Position numbers and translations under genes: made by a program. The notes under the pieces were generated by a model. It saw nothing but the letters and a program-made list of their open reading frames with translations, did no database searches and had not been told where the DNA came from. This document shows, piece by piece, positions 43,442 through 52,701 of a DNA stretch of 64,000 nucleotides (positions are counted from its first letter, which is position 1; every line of letters starts with the position of its first letter). The stretch is taken from the NCBI RefSeq assembly GCF_004122095.1, contig NZ_SAWZ01000002.1:1-64000 (forward strand), in the 5' to 3' direction. Source of the DNA: Pseudoxanthomonas composti (GTDB lineage Bacteria; Pseudomonadota; Gammaproteobacteria; Xanthomonadales; Xanthomonadaceae).

Positions 43442-44860
43442 ATGGCGTGCATGGACACACGCCACGCCGAGCCCGCCTGCTGGACCTTCGATGCCGACCT
43501 GCTGCGCCGCTACGACCGGCCCGGCCCGCGCTATACCTCGTATCCGTCCGCTCCACAGTTCACCGACAGCTTCGGCGCGGCGGATCTGGCCGATGCGGCA
43601 CGTGCGGGCAACGTCGGCGCTTCCTCGCGGCCGCTGTCGCTGTATGTGCATGTGCCGTTCTGCCACAGCCCGTGCTTCTACTGCGGCTGCAACCGCCGCA
43701 TCACCCGCGATCCGGCTGCCGGGGCGAGCTACTTGGCGCAGCTGCGGCAGGAAATCGCGCTGGTGGCCGCACTGGTCGATCCGCGCCGGCCGGTAGTGCA
43801 GCTGCACCTGGGCGGTGGCACACCGAACTTCCTGAGCGCCGCGCAGCTGGGCCAGCTGCTGGACACGCTGGGGCAGCAGTTCCGCTTCGGCGATGCGGCC
43901 AGCCGCGATTTCTCCATCGAGCTCGATCCACGCCATTCCACCCCCGGCGATATCGCCGCGCTGGCCGCGATGGGCTTCAACCGGGCCAGCCTGGGCGTGC
44001 AGGATTTCGACCCGGCGGTGCAGGCGGCGATCAACCGCCTGCAGAGCGTGGAGGAAACCGCGGCCCTGGTCGGGGCCTGTCGCGCGCACGGCCTGCGCTC
44101 GGTCAACATCGACCTGATCTACGGCCTGCCGCTGCAGACGCTGGAAGGCTTCGGCCGCACGCTGGAACAGGTCATCGCCATGCGCCCGGACCGGCTGGCC
44201 GTCTATGGCTACGCGCACATGCCGCAGCTGTTCCGCGCGCAGCGGCAGATCGATCCGGCCCAGCTGCCCGATGCCGAAGGCCGGCTGGCCCTGCTCGGGC
44301 TGGCGGTGCGGACACTGGAAGCGGCCGGCTATGTCTACATCGGCATGGACCATTTCGCCCTGCCGCACGATGCCCTGGCCATCGCCCAGCGCCGCGGCGG
44401 CCTGCACCGCAACTTCATGGGCTACACCACCCATGCGCAGACCGATCTGTTTGGGCTGGGCGTCAGCGCCATCAGCCACGTCGGCGATTGCTTCAGCCAG
44501 AACCACCGCGACCAGGAGGCGTGGGCTGCGAGCCTGGCAGGCGGCGCACTGCCGGTCTGGCGTGGGCGGCGCATGGACCAGGACGATGTCATCCGCGCCG
44601 ACGTGATCCAGCGCCTGATGTGCCACGGCAAGGTCGAGTTCGATGCCGTGGGGCGCGCGCATGGCATCGAGTTCCGCGACTACTTCGCGCCCTGCCTGCG
44701 CGCGCTGGCACCGCTGGCCTGCGATGGCCTGGTGCGGGTGCAGCCCGATGGCCTGGAAGTGACGCCGCGCGGCCGTGGCCTGCTGCGCGTGGTGGCCATG
44801 CGCTTCGACCGTTACCTGCAGGTGCCGGCCGGCGCGCCCCACCACTCGCGCGCGATCTGA
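43442..44860 (+). CDS. hemN: oxygen-independent coproporphyrinogen III oxidase
   Basis: 472-residue radical SAM enzyme that decarboxylates coproporphyrinogen III without oxygen. The 4Fe-4S cysteines are C74, C78 and C81 (CHSPCFYCGCNRR), with GGGTPNFLS (SAM) and the N-terminal PRYTSYPSAPQF substrate trip-wire region and C-terminal HemN domain typical of true HemN rather than HemW. ATG 43442 or 43451 are both possible. The FNR-like box just upstream supports anaerobic induction. With ccm and azurin nearby, this fits low-oxygen respiration. Confidence 0.95.
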   Translation: MACMDTRHAEPACWTFDADLLRRYDRPGPRYTSYPSAPQFTDSFGAADLADAARAGNVGASSRPLSLYVHVPFCHSPCFYCGCNRRITRDPAAGASYLAQLRQEIALVAALVDPRRPVVQLHLGGGTPNFLSAAQLGQLLDTLGQQFRFGDAASRDFSIELDPRHSTPGDIAALAAMGFNRASLGVQDFDPAVQAAINRLQSVEETAALVGACRAHGLRSVNIDLIYGLPLQTLEGFGRTLEQVIAMRPDRLAVYGYAHMPQLFRAQRQIDPAQLPDAEGRLALLGLAVRTLEAAGYVYIGMDHFALPHDALAIAQRRGGLHRNFMGYTTHAQTDLFGLGVSAISHVGDCFSQNHRDQEAWAASLAGGALPVWRGRRMDQDDVIRADVIQRLMCHGKVEFDAVGRAHGIEFRDYFAPCLRALAPLACDGLVRVQPDGLEVTPRGRGLLRVVAMRFDRYLQVPAGAPHHSRAI

Positions 44861-45023
44861 GCCACAGCGCCCACGCCGGCGGGTCCGCATGGCGGCCCCG
44901 CAGCGCTCGCGGCGTAAGCACAGGTGTGGACTCACCTGCGGCCTGCCAGACCGGGCCGGCGGACTGGACCGATGCGCGGTCCTGTCCGCGTTGTGAGCGG
45001 CATGACATCGAAGGGGCGGCGCC

Positions 45024-46574
45024 ATGGAACGCGAACAGCAGGTCGGTCGTGGGGTGAGGTGGAAAGCCAGGCTGGCAGGAGCGGTCGTCGTGTCGATCGC
45101 CGTCGTTGGCGTGGCGCTGCAGCCCGGTTGCGTTCCGGTGAGGCCATTACGGGTGTCGGTGCCTGCGGAGCAGCTCGATCCGGCGTGCCAGGAACGGGGC
45201 GAAGAAGCCGAACCTGGCCCGATCCCCGCGCGCTGCAAGTCCCTGGCCGTCGAAAAGGCCGCGGACTACAGCTTGAACGTCGTCGAGTTCGACGACCAGG
45301 GGCGGCTCTATTCGCCCGGCAATCCGTCCGCGGGCGAGGCCTGGAAACAGGAGCAAGCCTTTTTCGACGGCCTGCGCGAAGCGGTTTCGGCGCAGCACGC
45401 CACCGGCGCGAGCGTGGTGGTCTTCGTCCATGGCTGGAAGCACTCGGCGGACTACGACGACCCGCACCTGGTCCAGTTCAGGCAGATCCTCCAGCAACTG
45501 GCCGGGGTGGAAGCCAGGAGCTGCGGACGCGCGGTGAAGGGGTTGTACGTCGCCTGGCGCGGCAAGGCCGGCCGCGCCGGCGACGCGCTGGAGAACCTCA
45601 CTTTCTGGTCGAGGAAGTTTGCCGCCGAGCAGGTCGCGACCGGCCAGATCCACGAGGTGTTCGGCACCTTGCGCGCGATCCAGGACACCACGCCACGACG
45701 CGGCCAGGAGGGGTTGATCCGCCGCCTGGATTGCAGGTCGCGGCTGAAGACCACCTACGTCGGGCACAGTTTCGGTGGCCTGGTGGTCACCCTGGCCACC
45801 GCGCCGGCCCTGATCCGGGAGCTGGCCGAGGCGCATGAACGCAACCTGGCGCCTGCGCGCACGACGGCGGTCGCCTCTGCCCCGGCGCCGGATGAGTTGG
45901 CCATCGTGATCAACCCGGCGGTGGAGGCCGCGCGATTCGCCGCCCTGTACGACATGGCCCAACGCGAGCGCTCGGCCACCGCGCGCGCGCCGCGCTTCGT
46001 GGCGATCACCTCCTATGACGACAAGGCGACCCGGATCGGCTTTCCGATCGGGCGCTACCTCAACAGCATGACCAAGGCCTACCCCGAGGGAGACGGTGCA
46101 TCCAGGGCAGCCGCGCGTCAGACCCTGGGGCACGACCCCAACTACCTGACCCACACCTTGACCTCCCTGGAGGACACGCCGGACGCGCCGGTCTCTGGAG
46201 CCCAGCAATGCGAGCCCATTGCCCAGGAGGCACCCGATGGGGCCGCTCCCGCGGTGCAGCAGGCCATCCTGCAGCGGGAGCCCACCGCGTCGCAGCGCGA
46301 GCTGCCGCGCTGCCTTCCGGTGCGCACGCAGGCCGGCTCGGCCCATCAGGTCAGGCTGCTGCTGCGCCCCTACGACGCCACGCGCCAGGGGCGCGATAGT
46401 CCGGCCAATACCGAGGTCTGGAACATCGCCACGCAGGCCCCGGTGGTCAAGGACCACAATGATTTCACCAACCAGCGGCTGCTGGATTTCCTGGGGTTGC
46501 TCTATCTGGAATCCCTGACCGATGCCAGCGTGGCCGACAAGGACCTCAACCGCGGCGGCGGCGCGCGCAAATGA
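45024..46574 (+). CDS. putative secreted alpha/beta-hydrolase (esterase/lipase)
   Basis: 516 residues, no named family recognised. A membrane segment at about 15-33 is followed by PGC, a weak lipobox. VVVFVHGW (oxyanion strand) and GHSFGG with S249 identify an alpha/beta-hydrolase; a long linker between them and a C-terminal region with Pro/Gln-rich stretches are unlike small esterases. Substrate unknown; a lipoprotein or periplasmic location is likely. It is alone between hemN (163 bp upstream) and convergent DUF2809. Confidence 0.7.
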   Translation: MEREQQVGRGVRWKARLAGAVVVSIAVVGVALQPGCVPVRPLRVSVPAEQLDPACQERGEEAEPGPIPARCKSLAVEKAADYSLNVVEFDDQGRLYSPGNPSAGEAWKQEQAFFDGLREAVSAQHATGASVVVFVHGWKHSADYDDPHLVQFRQILQQLAGVEARSCGRAVKGLYVAWRGKAGRAGDALENLTFWSRKFAAEQVATGQIHEVFGTLRAIQDTTPRRGQEGLIRRLDCRSRLKTTYVGHSFGGLVVTLATAPALIRELAEAHERNLAPARTTAVASAPAPDELAIVINPAVEAARFAALYDMAQRERSATARAPRFVAITSYDDKATRIGFPIGRYLNSMTKAYPEGDGASRAAARQTLGHDPNYLTHTLTSLEDTPDAPVSGAQQCEPIAQEAPDGAAPAVQQAILQREPTASQRELPRCLPVRTQAGSAHQVRLLLRPYDATRQGRDSPANTEVWNIATQAPVVKDHNDFTNQRLLDFLGLLYLESLTDASVADKDLNRGGGARK

Positions 46575-46724
46575 CGCAGTGCTCGCGAGTGCGCAGACGC
46601 GACAGGCCCGCCGGATGGGCGGTCCTCTCGCGTTGACCACGACCTCGCCTCGGGCTCAGGGCACGCCCTGCGTGGTCATGACGCGCCACATCCAATCGCC
46701 ATCCTTGCCCCGCATCACCGAGGC

Positions 46725-47132
46725 TCAGCGACGCCTGCCCAGGCGCGCACGCCACATCGACTCGAAGGCGACACCGAGCGCAATGCCCACCAGATAGGCC
46801 AACAGATCCGATGCATGAAACCCAGAGCCCAGCACCAGATGCCCGAGCGTGGTGTCGCGCAGGGCGACCAACCACGGGGTGCGGATCAGTTGGCTGAACT
46901 CCACTGCGAAGCAGATCGCCGCGGCCAACGCGGCGACGGCGGCGGTGGACCACGCAGGCCTGAGGAAGCCGACCATCAGGAACATCATCCACGCCCACAG
47001 CGCATCGCCCGGCCATTTGCCCAGCACCGCCGGCAAGGCCTGCGGATACTTCCTGGACGCCAGCCCCAGCACGATGACGATGACGATCGCCAGGCACTGC
47101 ACAGGCCTGCTGCGGAGCGGCCGCCTGCGCAT
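46725..47132 (-). CDS. DUF2809 family membrane protein
   Basis: 135 residues, four hydrophobic segments, with the LGKWPGDALWAWMMFLMVGFLRP motif of DUF2809 (quoted in part: LGKWPGDALWAWMMF) and FAVEFSQLIRTPWL. Function unknown. ATG 47132 is used because the frame beyond it only adds a TTG-initiated nine residues that overlap the upstream gene. It follows the small secreted protein gene by 16 bp on the same strand. The 150 bp on its far side (46575-46724), towards the convergent hydrolase, shows no feature. Confidence 0.8.
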   Translation of the reverse strand: MRRRPLRSRPVQCLAIVIVIVLGLASRKYPQALPAVLGKWPGDALWAWMMFLMVGFLRPAWSTAAVAALAAAICFAVEFSQLIRTPWLVALRDTTLGHLVLGSGFHASDLLAYLVGIALGVAFESMWRARLGRRR

Positions 47133-47148
47133 CAGGCCTGGGTCGGCC

Positions 47149-47571
47149 TCATGGCGCAAAGCTCAGCTCGAAGGAGATCAGGAAGGGGGCGTCCTGCGGC
47201 GCCGGCAAGGTCTTTCCTCGCAGCTGCCGTTCCACGCAGACCGCCAGCGGGGTGCTGCCGCGGCGCCAGGTGCGCTTGATCGTGCCGGCTGCGTCCAGCT
47301 GGGCAACGATCACGAACGGTTCCAGCTGCGGCGTCGGGGTAGCGCAATCCGGCACCGCCCGGTCCAGCAATGCGCGCTGCGCGCTCTGCAGGCGGGTCCT
47401 TTCCGCCTCCGACAGGGTGCGCTCGTTGGCATCGGCCTGGATCTTGACGCTGTCGAAGTCGCTGGACTGCGCCCGCAGGTCCACCCCCACGCCCAGCAGG
47501 GCGGCCACGGCGATCAGGCGGCTCAGGTGCATCGCGCATGAGCGCATCGGCAGGTCCTTTTTCTTGTTCAT
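47149..47571 (-). CDS. small exported protein, TonB C-terminus-like
   Basis: 140 residues with a signal peptide (LIAVAALLGVGVDLRAQ). The C-terminal half (PFVIVAQLDAAGTIKRTWRRG, STPLAVCVERQLRGKTLPAP) has the look of TonB C-terminal/TonB-like domains seen in other xanthomonad proteins, but there is no proline-rich spacer and no membrane anchor. The start ATG 47571 overlaps the ABC exporter stop by four bases (ATGA), suggesting that the two products work together; an in-frame ATG at 47547 is possible. Function unknown. Confidence 0.75.
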   Translation of the reverse strand: MNKKKDLPMRSCAMHLSRLIAVAALLGVGVDLRAQSSDFDSVKIQADANERTLSEAERTRLQSAQRALLDRAVPDCATPTPQLEPFVIVAQLDAAGTIKRTWRRGSTPLAVCVERQLRGKTLPAPQDAPFLISFELSFAP

Positions 47572-49430
47572 CGGTAGCCCGCCGCCTGCAGTTCGAACAG
47601 CTCGGCATAGCGGCCGCCCTGCGCCAAAAGCTCGGCATGCGTGCCACTGGCTTCCAGTTGACCGTGGTGCAGCACCAGGATGCGGTCGGCCATGCGCACG
47701 CTGGAGAAGCGGTGGGAGATCAGCACGGCGGTGCGGTTGTCCGAAAGCTCCTTGAAGCGCTGGAACACCTCGAACTCGCTGCGCGCATCCAGCGCGGCGG
47801 TGGGCTCGTCCAGGATCATCACCTGCGCATCGCGCATGTAGGCGCGCGAGATGGCGATCTTCTGCCACTGTCCGCCGGACAGGTCCACGCCGTACTTGAA
47901 GCGCCGGCCCACCGGCTGGTCGTAGCCGCGCGCCAGGCCCTGGATCACCTCGTCGGCCATGCCGCGCTGGGCGGCGCGGCGGATGCGCCCGGCATCGTCC
48001 ATCGCATCGACCTGGCCCACGCCGATGTTCTCGCCCGCGCTCAGGCTGTAGCGCACGAAATCCTGGAAGATCACCCCGATGTTCGCGCGCAGCGCATCGA
48101 TGTCGTACTCGCGCAGGTCCTGGCCATCGAGCAGGATGCGGCCTTCGTCCGGGTCGTACAGGCGCGCCAGCAGCTTGACCAGCGTGGTCTTGCCCGCGCC
48201 GTTCTCGCCCACCAGCGCCACCACTTCGCCGGCCTGCAGCGAGAAGGACAGGTGGCGCACGGCCCAGGCCTGTGCATCGGGGTAACGGAACCCGACGTTC
48301 TCGAACACGAAGCCCTGGCGGATCGGTTGCGGAAACGGGCGCGGGTTGGCCGGCGAGACGATCTCCGGGACGATGGCGAAGAAGGAGAAGAGATCGTCCA
48401 GGTACAGCGCCTGGCCGGCCACCTGTGAAAACCCCACCAGCAAGCCTTCCAGCAGCTGCCGCAGGCGCAGGAAGCTGCCGGCCAGGAAGGTGAGATCGCC
48501 GATGCTGAAATCCCCGCGCACGGTGCGCCAGCAGATGTAGGCATAGGCGGCGTAGTAGCCCAGCGTGCCCAGCGCGGCCAGCGTGGTGCCCCAGACCATC
48601 CGGTGGCGCGCCAGCTTGCGGCTGGCGAGGAAGAAGCTGCCGGCCAGGTCCCGGTAGCGTTCGATCAGGAAGGCGTTGAGGCCGAAGATCTTCACTTCCT
48701 TGGCCGTTTCCACGCTGGCGCCGGCCATGCGGATGTATTCCAGCTGGCGCCGTTCGGCCGTCCAGCGCGAGTCCAGCGCGTAGCGTTGCGCGTTGAAATG
48801 CGATTCGCCGATGAAGGCCGGCACCAGCGCCACCAGCAGCAGCACCATCAGCCAGGGCGCATAGGCCAGCAGGCCGATGCCGAAGGTGAGCACGGTGATC
48901 GCATCCTGCACCTGGCCGAACAGCTGGCTGAGCAGGTTCATGCGCCCCATGGTCTGGCGACGCGCGCGGTCCAGCCGGTCCTGCAGGTCCGGGTCCTCGA
49001 AATCCTCCAGGTCCAGCTGCGCGGCATGCTCCATCAGGCGGATGCTGGTGGAGTTGGTGAACAATTCCGACAGCAGCGTGTCGGCGTAGCTGACCAAGCG
49101 GGCAAGCAGGTCCGAGACGATGGCCAGGGCCAGCTCGATCCCCAGCAGCAACAGCAGGTGGTCCAGCAGCCCGCTGCGCAGCAGGCCCAGCACGCCCGCG
49201 TCGGGCAGGCCATCGGCGACCAGGCGCACGGCCTCGTCGATGATCAGCTTGCCCACGTACAACGAGGCCACAGGCAGCAAGGCGCGTATCAGGCGCAGGC
49301 CCAGGCTGCCCACGGTGAGCCAGCGACTGGTCTGCCACACCATCTTCAGGAAGGGCGGTACGTTGCGCAGGGCGTGGAAGCGCTGGCGCAGACTCGGGTG
49401 CGGGGCGGGGGCTTCGATGTGCGGCGGCAT
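47568..49430 (-). CDS. ABC transporter, fused permease and ATPase (exporter type)
   Basis: 620 residues: a six-helix exporter membrane domain (about 20-340) and an ATPase domain (about 360-620) with Walker [15 protein letters not shown] (about 405-418), signature LSGGQWQK (about 515) and Walker B VMILDEPTAALD. Homodimeric exporters of this type move lipids, peptides or drugs. ATG 49430 gives MPPHIEAPAPHPS. The 4-bp overlap with the downstream small exported protein is the only clue to substrate or partner; upstream it is 64 bp from the AhpD-like gene of the ECF41 unit. Confidence 0.9.
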   Translation of the reverse strand: MPPHIEAPAPHPSLRQRFHALRNVPPFLKMVWQTSRWLTVGSLGLRLIRALLPVASLYVGKLIIDEAVRLVADGLPDAGVLGLLRSGLLDHLLLLLGIELALAIVSDLLARLVSYADTLLSELFTNSTSIRLMEHAAQLDLEDFEDPDLQDRLDRARRQTMGRMNLLSQLFGQVQDAITVLTFGIGLLAYAPWLMVLLLVALVPAFIGESHFNAQRYALDSRWTAERRQLEYIRMAGASVETAKEVKIFGLNAFLIERYRDLAGSFFLASRKLARHRMVWGTTLAALGTLGYYAAYAYICWRTVRGDFSIGDLTFLAGSFLRLRQLLEGLLVGFSQVAGQALYLDDLFSFFAIVPEIVSPANPRPFPQPIRQGFVFENVGFRYPDAQAWAVRHLSFSLQAGEVVALVGENGAGKTTLVKLLARLYDPDEGRILLDGQDLREYDIDALRANIGVIFQDFVRYSLSAGENIGVGQVDAMDDAGRIRRAAQRGMADEVIQGLARGYDQPVGRRFKYGVDLSGGQWQKIAISRAYMRDAQVMILDEPTAALDARSEFEVFQRFKELSDNRTAVLISHRFSSVRMADRILVLHHGQLEASGTHAELLAQGGRYAELFELQAAGYR

Positions 49431-49494
49431 GGCGCCATTGTGCCCGCCGCCAGTGGCGTGGACGATGAAGTCCACGCCACCGGTGCCGCCGTCC

Positions 49495-49941
49495 TCAGGG
49501 CATCTGCGGCAGCAGGCCGACGCCCAGGCGGTTCCAGGCGTTGATCAGGGCCACGGCCATGGTCAGGGTGGCGATACCGGCATCGTCGAAGTGCCCGTGC
49601 AGCGCCTGGTAAAGCGCTTCGTCCGGCTCGCCCGAGGGCAGGGTGGTCAACGCCTCGGCCCAGGCCAGCGCAGCGCGCTCGCGCGGGTCGAAGAAGCGGC
49701 TGTCGCGCCAGGCGGCGACGGTATCGAGCTTGCGCGGTTCCACGCCGGCCTTGCGCAGCGCGCTGGCATGCATGTCCAGGCAGTAGGCGCAGCCGTTGAG
49801 CTGGGACACACGCAGGAAGACCAGTTCCACCAAGGTGTGTTCCAACACCCCTGTGTGCACGCGCTGGCTGGCGGCATACAGGCCCTTGAAGGCTTCCGGC
49901 AGGTGCTGGGTGTAATCGACGCGGGCGAATTGCATGGTCAT
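49495..49941 (-). CDS. AhpD-like carboxymuconolactone decarboxylase-family protein
   Basis: 148 residues with the redox-active C51-x-x-C54 and H58 (CAYCLDMHA). Members reduce peroxides or act on lactones. ATG 49941 starts MTMQFARVDYTQHLPEAFKGL. It follows the ECF41 sigma gene by 41 bp on the same strand; carboxymuconolactone decarboxylase/oxidoreductase-type genes are the classic neighbours and targets of ECF41 sigma factors, so it is probably part of that regulon. Confidence 0.88.
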   Translation of the reverse strand: MTMQFARVDYTQHLPEAFKGLYAASQRVHTGVLEHTLVELVFLRVSQLNGCAYCLDMHASALRKAGVEPRKLDTVAAWRDSRFFDPRERAALAWAEALTTLPSGEPDEALYQALHGHFDDAGIATLTMAVALINAWNRLGVGLLPQMP

Positions 49942-49982
49942 CGGTGAATCCTCGGCAATGTGGCGGCCGCAGGTGGCCACCT

Positions 49983-50870
49983 TCACTGCAAGGACGGGCC
50001 AGTTCCGATGCCTGTGACAACCGTCGCCAGCTTGTCCGGATTCATCAGCGTCAGGATCTCGCTGACCGTCTCGCCATCGCTCACGATGACCGTCAGCGAA
50101 TGCAGCCGGCCTGCGGCAAAGCGTAGGATCGCCGGTTGTCCATCCACCGTGCCCAGCACCGCAGGCACCGCCCCGCCGCGCCGCGCGATGGCCCAGTACA
50201 GCTGCGCGATGCGCTCGGCGCCCAACAGCGGACGCAGCACTGCGGTGACCTTGCCGCCACCGTCGGAGACCAGCCGCGCATTGGCGCTGAGCAGGGCGAT
50301 GATGGCCGCCTTGTCGCCGGACTGCGAGGCCTCCATGAAGCGCTGCAACAGCTGTCGGTGGCGATCGGCCGGCACCTGGAAGCGCGGCCGCCCGGCCTGC
50401 AGCCGCGTCCGCGCGCGATGTACCAGCTGCCGGCAGTTGGCCTGGCTGTGGCCCAGCAGGTTGGCGATCTGGTCGTAGTCGTAATCGAAGGCCTCCTTCA
50501 GCAGGAAGGCCGCGCGTTCGTCCGGCCCCAGCTGCTCCATCAGCGCCAGGAAGGCCCAGGACACGGTCTGGGCGGCTTCGTGGCGCTCGGCAGGATCCGG
50601 CGCCAGGTCAACCTGCAGGGGCTCGGGCAGCCAGGGCCCGATGTAGTCGGTGCGCGCGTTGCGTGCCGTGCGCAGTCGGTCCAGCGCCAGGCGGGTGGTG
50701 GCCGTCACCAGCCAGGCTTCGTCGTCGCGGATGCCGGCCGGCTCGGCGCCGTGCCAGCGCAGCCAGGCGTCCTGCACCACGTCCTCGGCCTCGGCGCGGC
50801 TGCCCAACAGGCGATAGGCCAGCGAAAACAGGCGGGCACGGTGGATTTCGAAGCGCGATGGTGTGTTCAT
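49983..50870 (-). CDS. ECF41-family RNA polymerase sigma factor
   Basis: 295 residues: sigma2 (about 6-75), sigma4 (about 105-160) and a SnoaL-like C-terminal domain that replaces an anti-sigma factor. All three hallmark motifs are present: WLPEP (80-84) in the linker, DGGGK (203-207) and NPDKL (277-281). ATG 50870 gives MNTPSRFEIHRARLFSLAYRLLGS, as in the family. An ECF41-type promoter lies so close that the transcript would be almost leaderless. It precedes its AhpD-like partner. Confidence 0.93.
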   Translation of the reverse strand: MNTPSRFEIHRARLFSLAYRLLGSRAEAEDVVQDAWLRWHGAEPAGIRDDEAWLVTATTRLALDRLRTARNARTDYIGPWLPEPLQVDLAPDPAERHEAAQTVSWAFLALMEQLGPDERAAFLLKEAFDYDYDQIANLLGHSQANCRQLVHRARTRLQAGRPRFQVPADRHRQLLQRFMEASQSGDKAAIIALLSANARLVSDGGGKVTAVLRPLLGAERIAQLYWAIARRGGAVPAVLGTVDGQPAILRFAAGRLHSLTVIVSDGETVSEILTLMNPDKLATVVTGIGTGPSLQ

Positions 50871-50879
50871 GATTCCCAG

Positions 50880-50906
50880 GACGCGGGAGGGCGCCGTGCC
50901 GTGACA
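50880..50906 (-). promoter_or_regulatory. ECF41-type promoter, probably autoregulatory
   Basis: On the minus strand TGTCAC (50906-50901) and CGTC (50883-50880) are separated by exactly 17 bp, matching the TGTCAC/CGTC arrangement described for ECF41 targets. It ends 9 bp before the sigma factor start codon, so transcription would begin at or just before the ATG. Confidence 0.65.
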
Positions 50907-50929
50907 GCGGGCGGCCAGCCAGTTTGGCC

Positions 50930-50935
50930 TAAAAT
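50930..50935 (+). promoter_or_regulatory. -10 element candidate for fumarase
   Basis: TAAAAT, one mismatch from consensus, 40 bp before the fumarase start; no good -35. It lies back to back with the ECF41 promoter. Confidence 0.45.
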
Positions 50936-50975
50936 GACGCGATCCCATCTCCCCTTCGCTAGCGTCGAGCCAGCC

Positions 50976-52541
50976 ATGAACCTCCACACCCACGCCGCCG
51001 TTCCCGCGTCCACCGCGCCCGTGTCGATCCGGCAGGAAGACCTGATCCAGTCCGTCGCCGATGCCCTGCAGTACATCAGCTACTACCATCCCGTGGACTA
51101 CATCAAGAACCTCGCCGCGGCCTACGAGCGCGAGGAGTCGCCGGCGGCCAAGGACGCCATCGCTCAGATCCTGATCAACTCGCGCATGTGCGCCGAAGGC
51201 CACCGCCCGATCTGCCAGGACACCGGCATCGTTACCGTGTTCCTGGAAATCGGCATGAACGTGCGCTGGGACGACGCCACGATGGGCGTGGAGGACATGG
51301 TCCACGAAGGCGTGCGCCGTGCCTATAACCACCCGGACAACAAACTGCGTGCCTCGGTGCTGGCCGATCCGGCCGGCAGGCGCACCAACACCAAGGACAA
51401 CACGCCGGGCGTGGTCAATGTCAAGGTCGTGCCGGGCAACACGGTGGAGGTGATCGTGGCGGCCAAGGGCGGTGGCTCGGAGGCCAAGAGCAAGTTCGCC
51501 ATGCTCAATCCCTCCGACTCCATCGTCGACTGGGTGCTCAAGACCGTGCCGACCATGGGCGCCGGCTGGTGCCCGCCGGGCATGCTCGGCATCGGCATCG
51601 GCGGCACCGCCGAGAAGGCGATGCTGCTGGCCAAGGAAGCACTGATGGAGCCCATCGATATCGTCGACCTGCAGGCCCGCGGGCCCTCCAACCGCGCCGA
51701 GGAACTGCGCCTGGAGCTGTACGAGAAGGTCAACGCGCTGGGCATTGGCGCCCAGGGCCTGGGCGGCCTGACCACGGTACTGGACATCAAGGTCAAGGAT
51801 TACCCCACCCACGCCGCCAACCTGCCGGTGGCGCTGATCCCCAACTGCGCGGCGACCCGCCACGCGCACTTCACCCTGGACGGCAGCGGCCCGGTGATGC
51901 TGGACCCGCCCTCGCTGGAGGACTGGCCCACGCTGACCTACAACCCGCAGGGCGCGCGCCGCGTGGACCTGGACACCATCACCCCGGAAGAGGTGGTGAG
52001 CTTCAAGCCCGGCGAAGTGCTGCTGCTCAACGGCAAGCTGCTGACCGGCCGCGATGCCGCGCACAAGCGCATGGTGGAGATGCTCAACCGCGGCGAGGCA
52101 CTGCCGGTGGATCTCAAGGGCCGCTTCATCTACTACGTGGGCCCGGTCGATCCGGTGCGCGATGAGGTCGTCGGCCCGGCCGGCCCGACCACGGCCACGC
52201 GCATGGACAAGTTCACCAACCAGATCCTGGAGCAGACCGGCCTGCTGGGCATGGTCGGCAAGGCAGAGCGCGGCCCGGCCGCCATCGAAGCGATCCAGAA
52301 GCACAAGTCGGTGTACCTGATGGCGGTCGGCGGCTCGGCCTACCTGGTCTCCAAGGCGATCAAGGCGGCCAGGGTGTTGGCGTTCGAGGACCTGGGCATG
52401 GAGGCCATCTACGAGTTCGAGGTCAAGGACATGCCGGTGACCGTGGCGGTGGATTCGACCGGCGAGTCGGTGCACAAGACCGGCCCGCGCCAGTGGCAGG
52501 CCAGGATCGGCAAGATTCCGGTGGTGGTCGAACCGGCGTAA
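50976..52541 (+). CDS. fumarate hydratase, class I (4Fe-4S)
   Basis: 521 residues, homodimeric iron-sulfur fumarase of the TCA cycle. N-terminal alpha domain with CQDTG and GWCPPGMLGIGIGGTAEK, PNCAATRH supplying another cluster cysteine, and a C-terminal beta domain (GPTTATRMDKFTNQILEQ and the GGSAYLVSKAIKAARV segment). ATG 50976 gives MNLHTHAAVPASTAPVS; an upstream extension in frame is not conserved-looking. Class I enzymes are oxygen-sensitive. Followed by a terminator-like hairpin. Divergent from the ECF41 sigma gene. Confidence 0.95.
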   Translation: MNLHTHAAVPASTAPVSIRQEDLIQSVADALQYISYYHPVDYIKNLAAAYEREESPAAKDAIAQILINSRMCAEGHRPICQDTGIVTVFLEIGMNVRWDDATMGVEDMVHEGVRRAYNHPDNKLRASVLADPAGRRTNTKDNTPGVVNVKVVPGNTVEVIVAAKGGGSEAKSKFAMLNPSDSIVDWVLKTVPTMGAGWCPPGMLGIGIGGTAEKAMLLAKEALMEPIDIVDLQARGPSNRAEELRLELYEKVNALGIGAQGLGGLTTVLDIKVKDYPTHAANLPVALIPNCAATRHAHFTLDGSGPVMLDPPSLEDWPTLTYNPQGARRVDLDTITPEEVVSFKPGEVLLLNGKLLTGRDAAHKRMVEMLNRGEALPVDLKGRFIYYVGPVDPVRDEVVGPAGPTTATRMDKFTNQILEQTGLLGMVGKAERGPAAIEAIQKHKSVYLMAVGGSAYLVSKAIKAARVLAFEDLGMEAIYEFEVKDMPVTVAVDSTGESVHKTGPRQWQARIGKIPVVVEPA

Positions 52542-52572
52542 GCGCAGCGGGCCAAGGCTGGCGCAATCGCTC

Positions 52573-52608
52573 GACCAGGGCCGGGGCCATGCTCCGGCCC
52601 TGGTCGTT
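52573..52608 (+). terminator. terminator-like hairpin after fumarase
   Basis: A perfect 12-bp stem (52573-52584 with 52594-52605), 9-base loop, followed by only GTTT. Probably a terminator with a short U-tract. Confidence 0.6.
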
Positions 52609-52701
52609 TCGGTGGGCACCCGGCACGGCACCAACAGCGCCGCACCCGTGCGCGCCACGGCGCGATGGGCGATGATCGGCACAGACGAAAGGGAGCACGT
52701 C

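Noticed and set aside
44861-45023. Terminator after hemN
   Set aside because: A CAGGTG/CACCTG stem is present but there is no U-tract, and nothing else recognisable in the gap.
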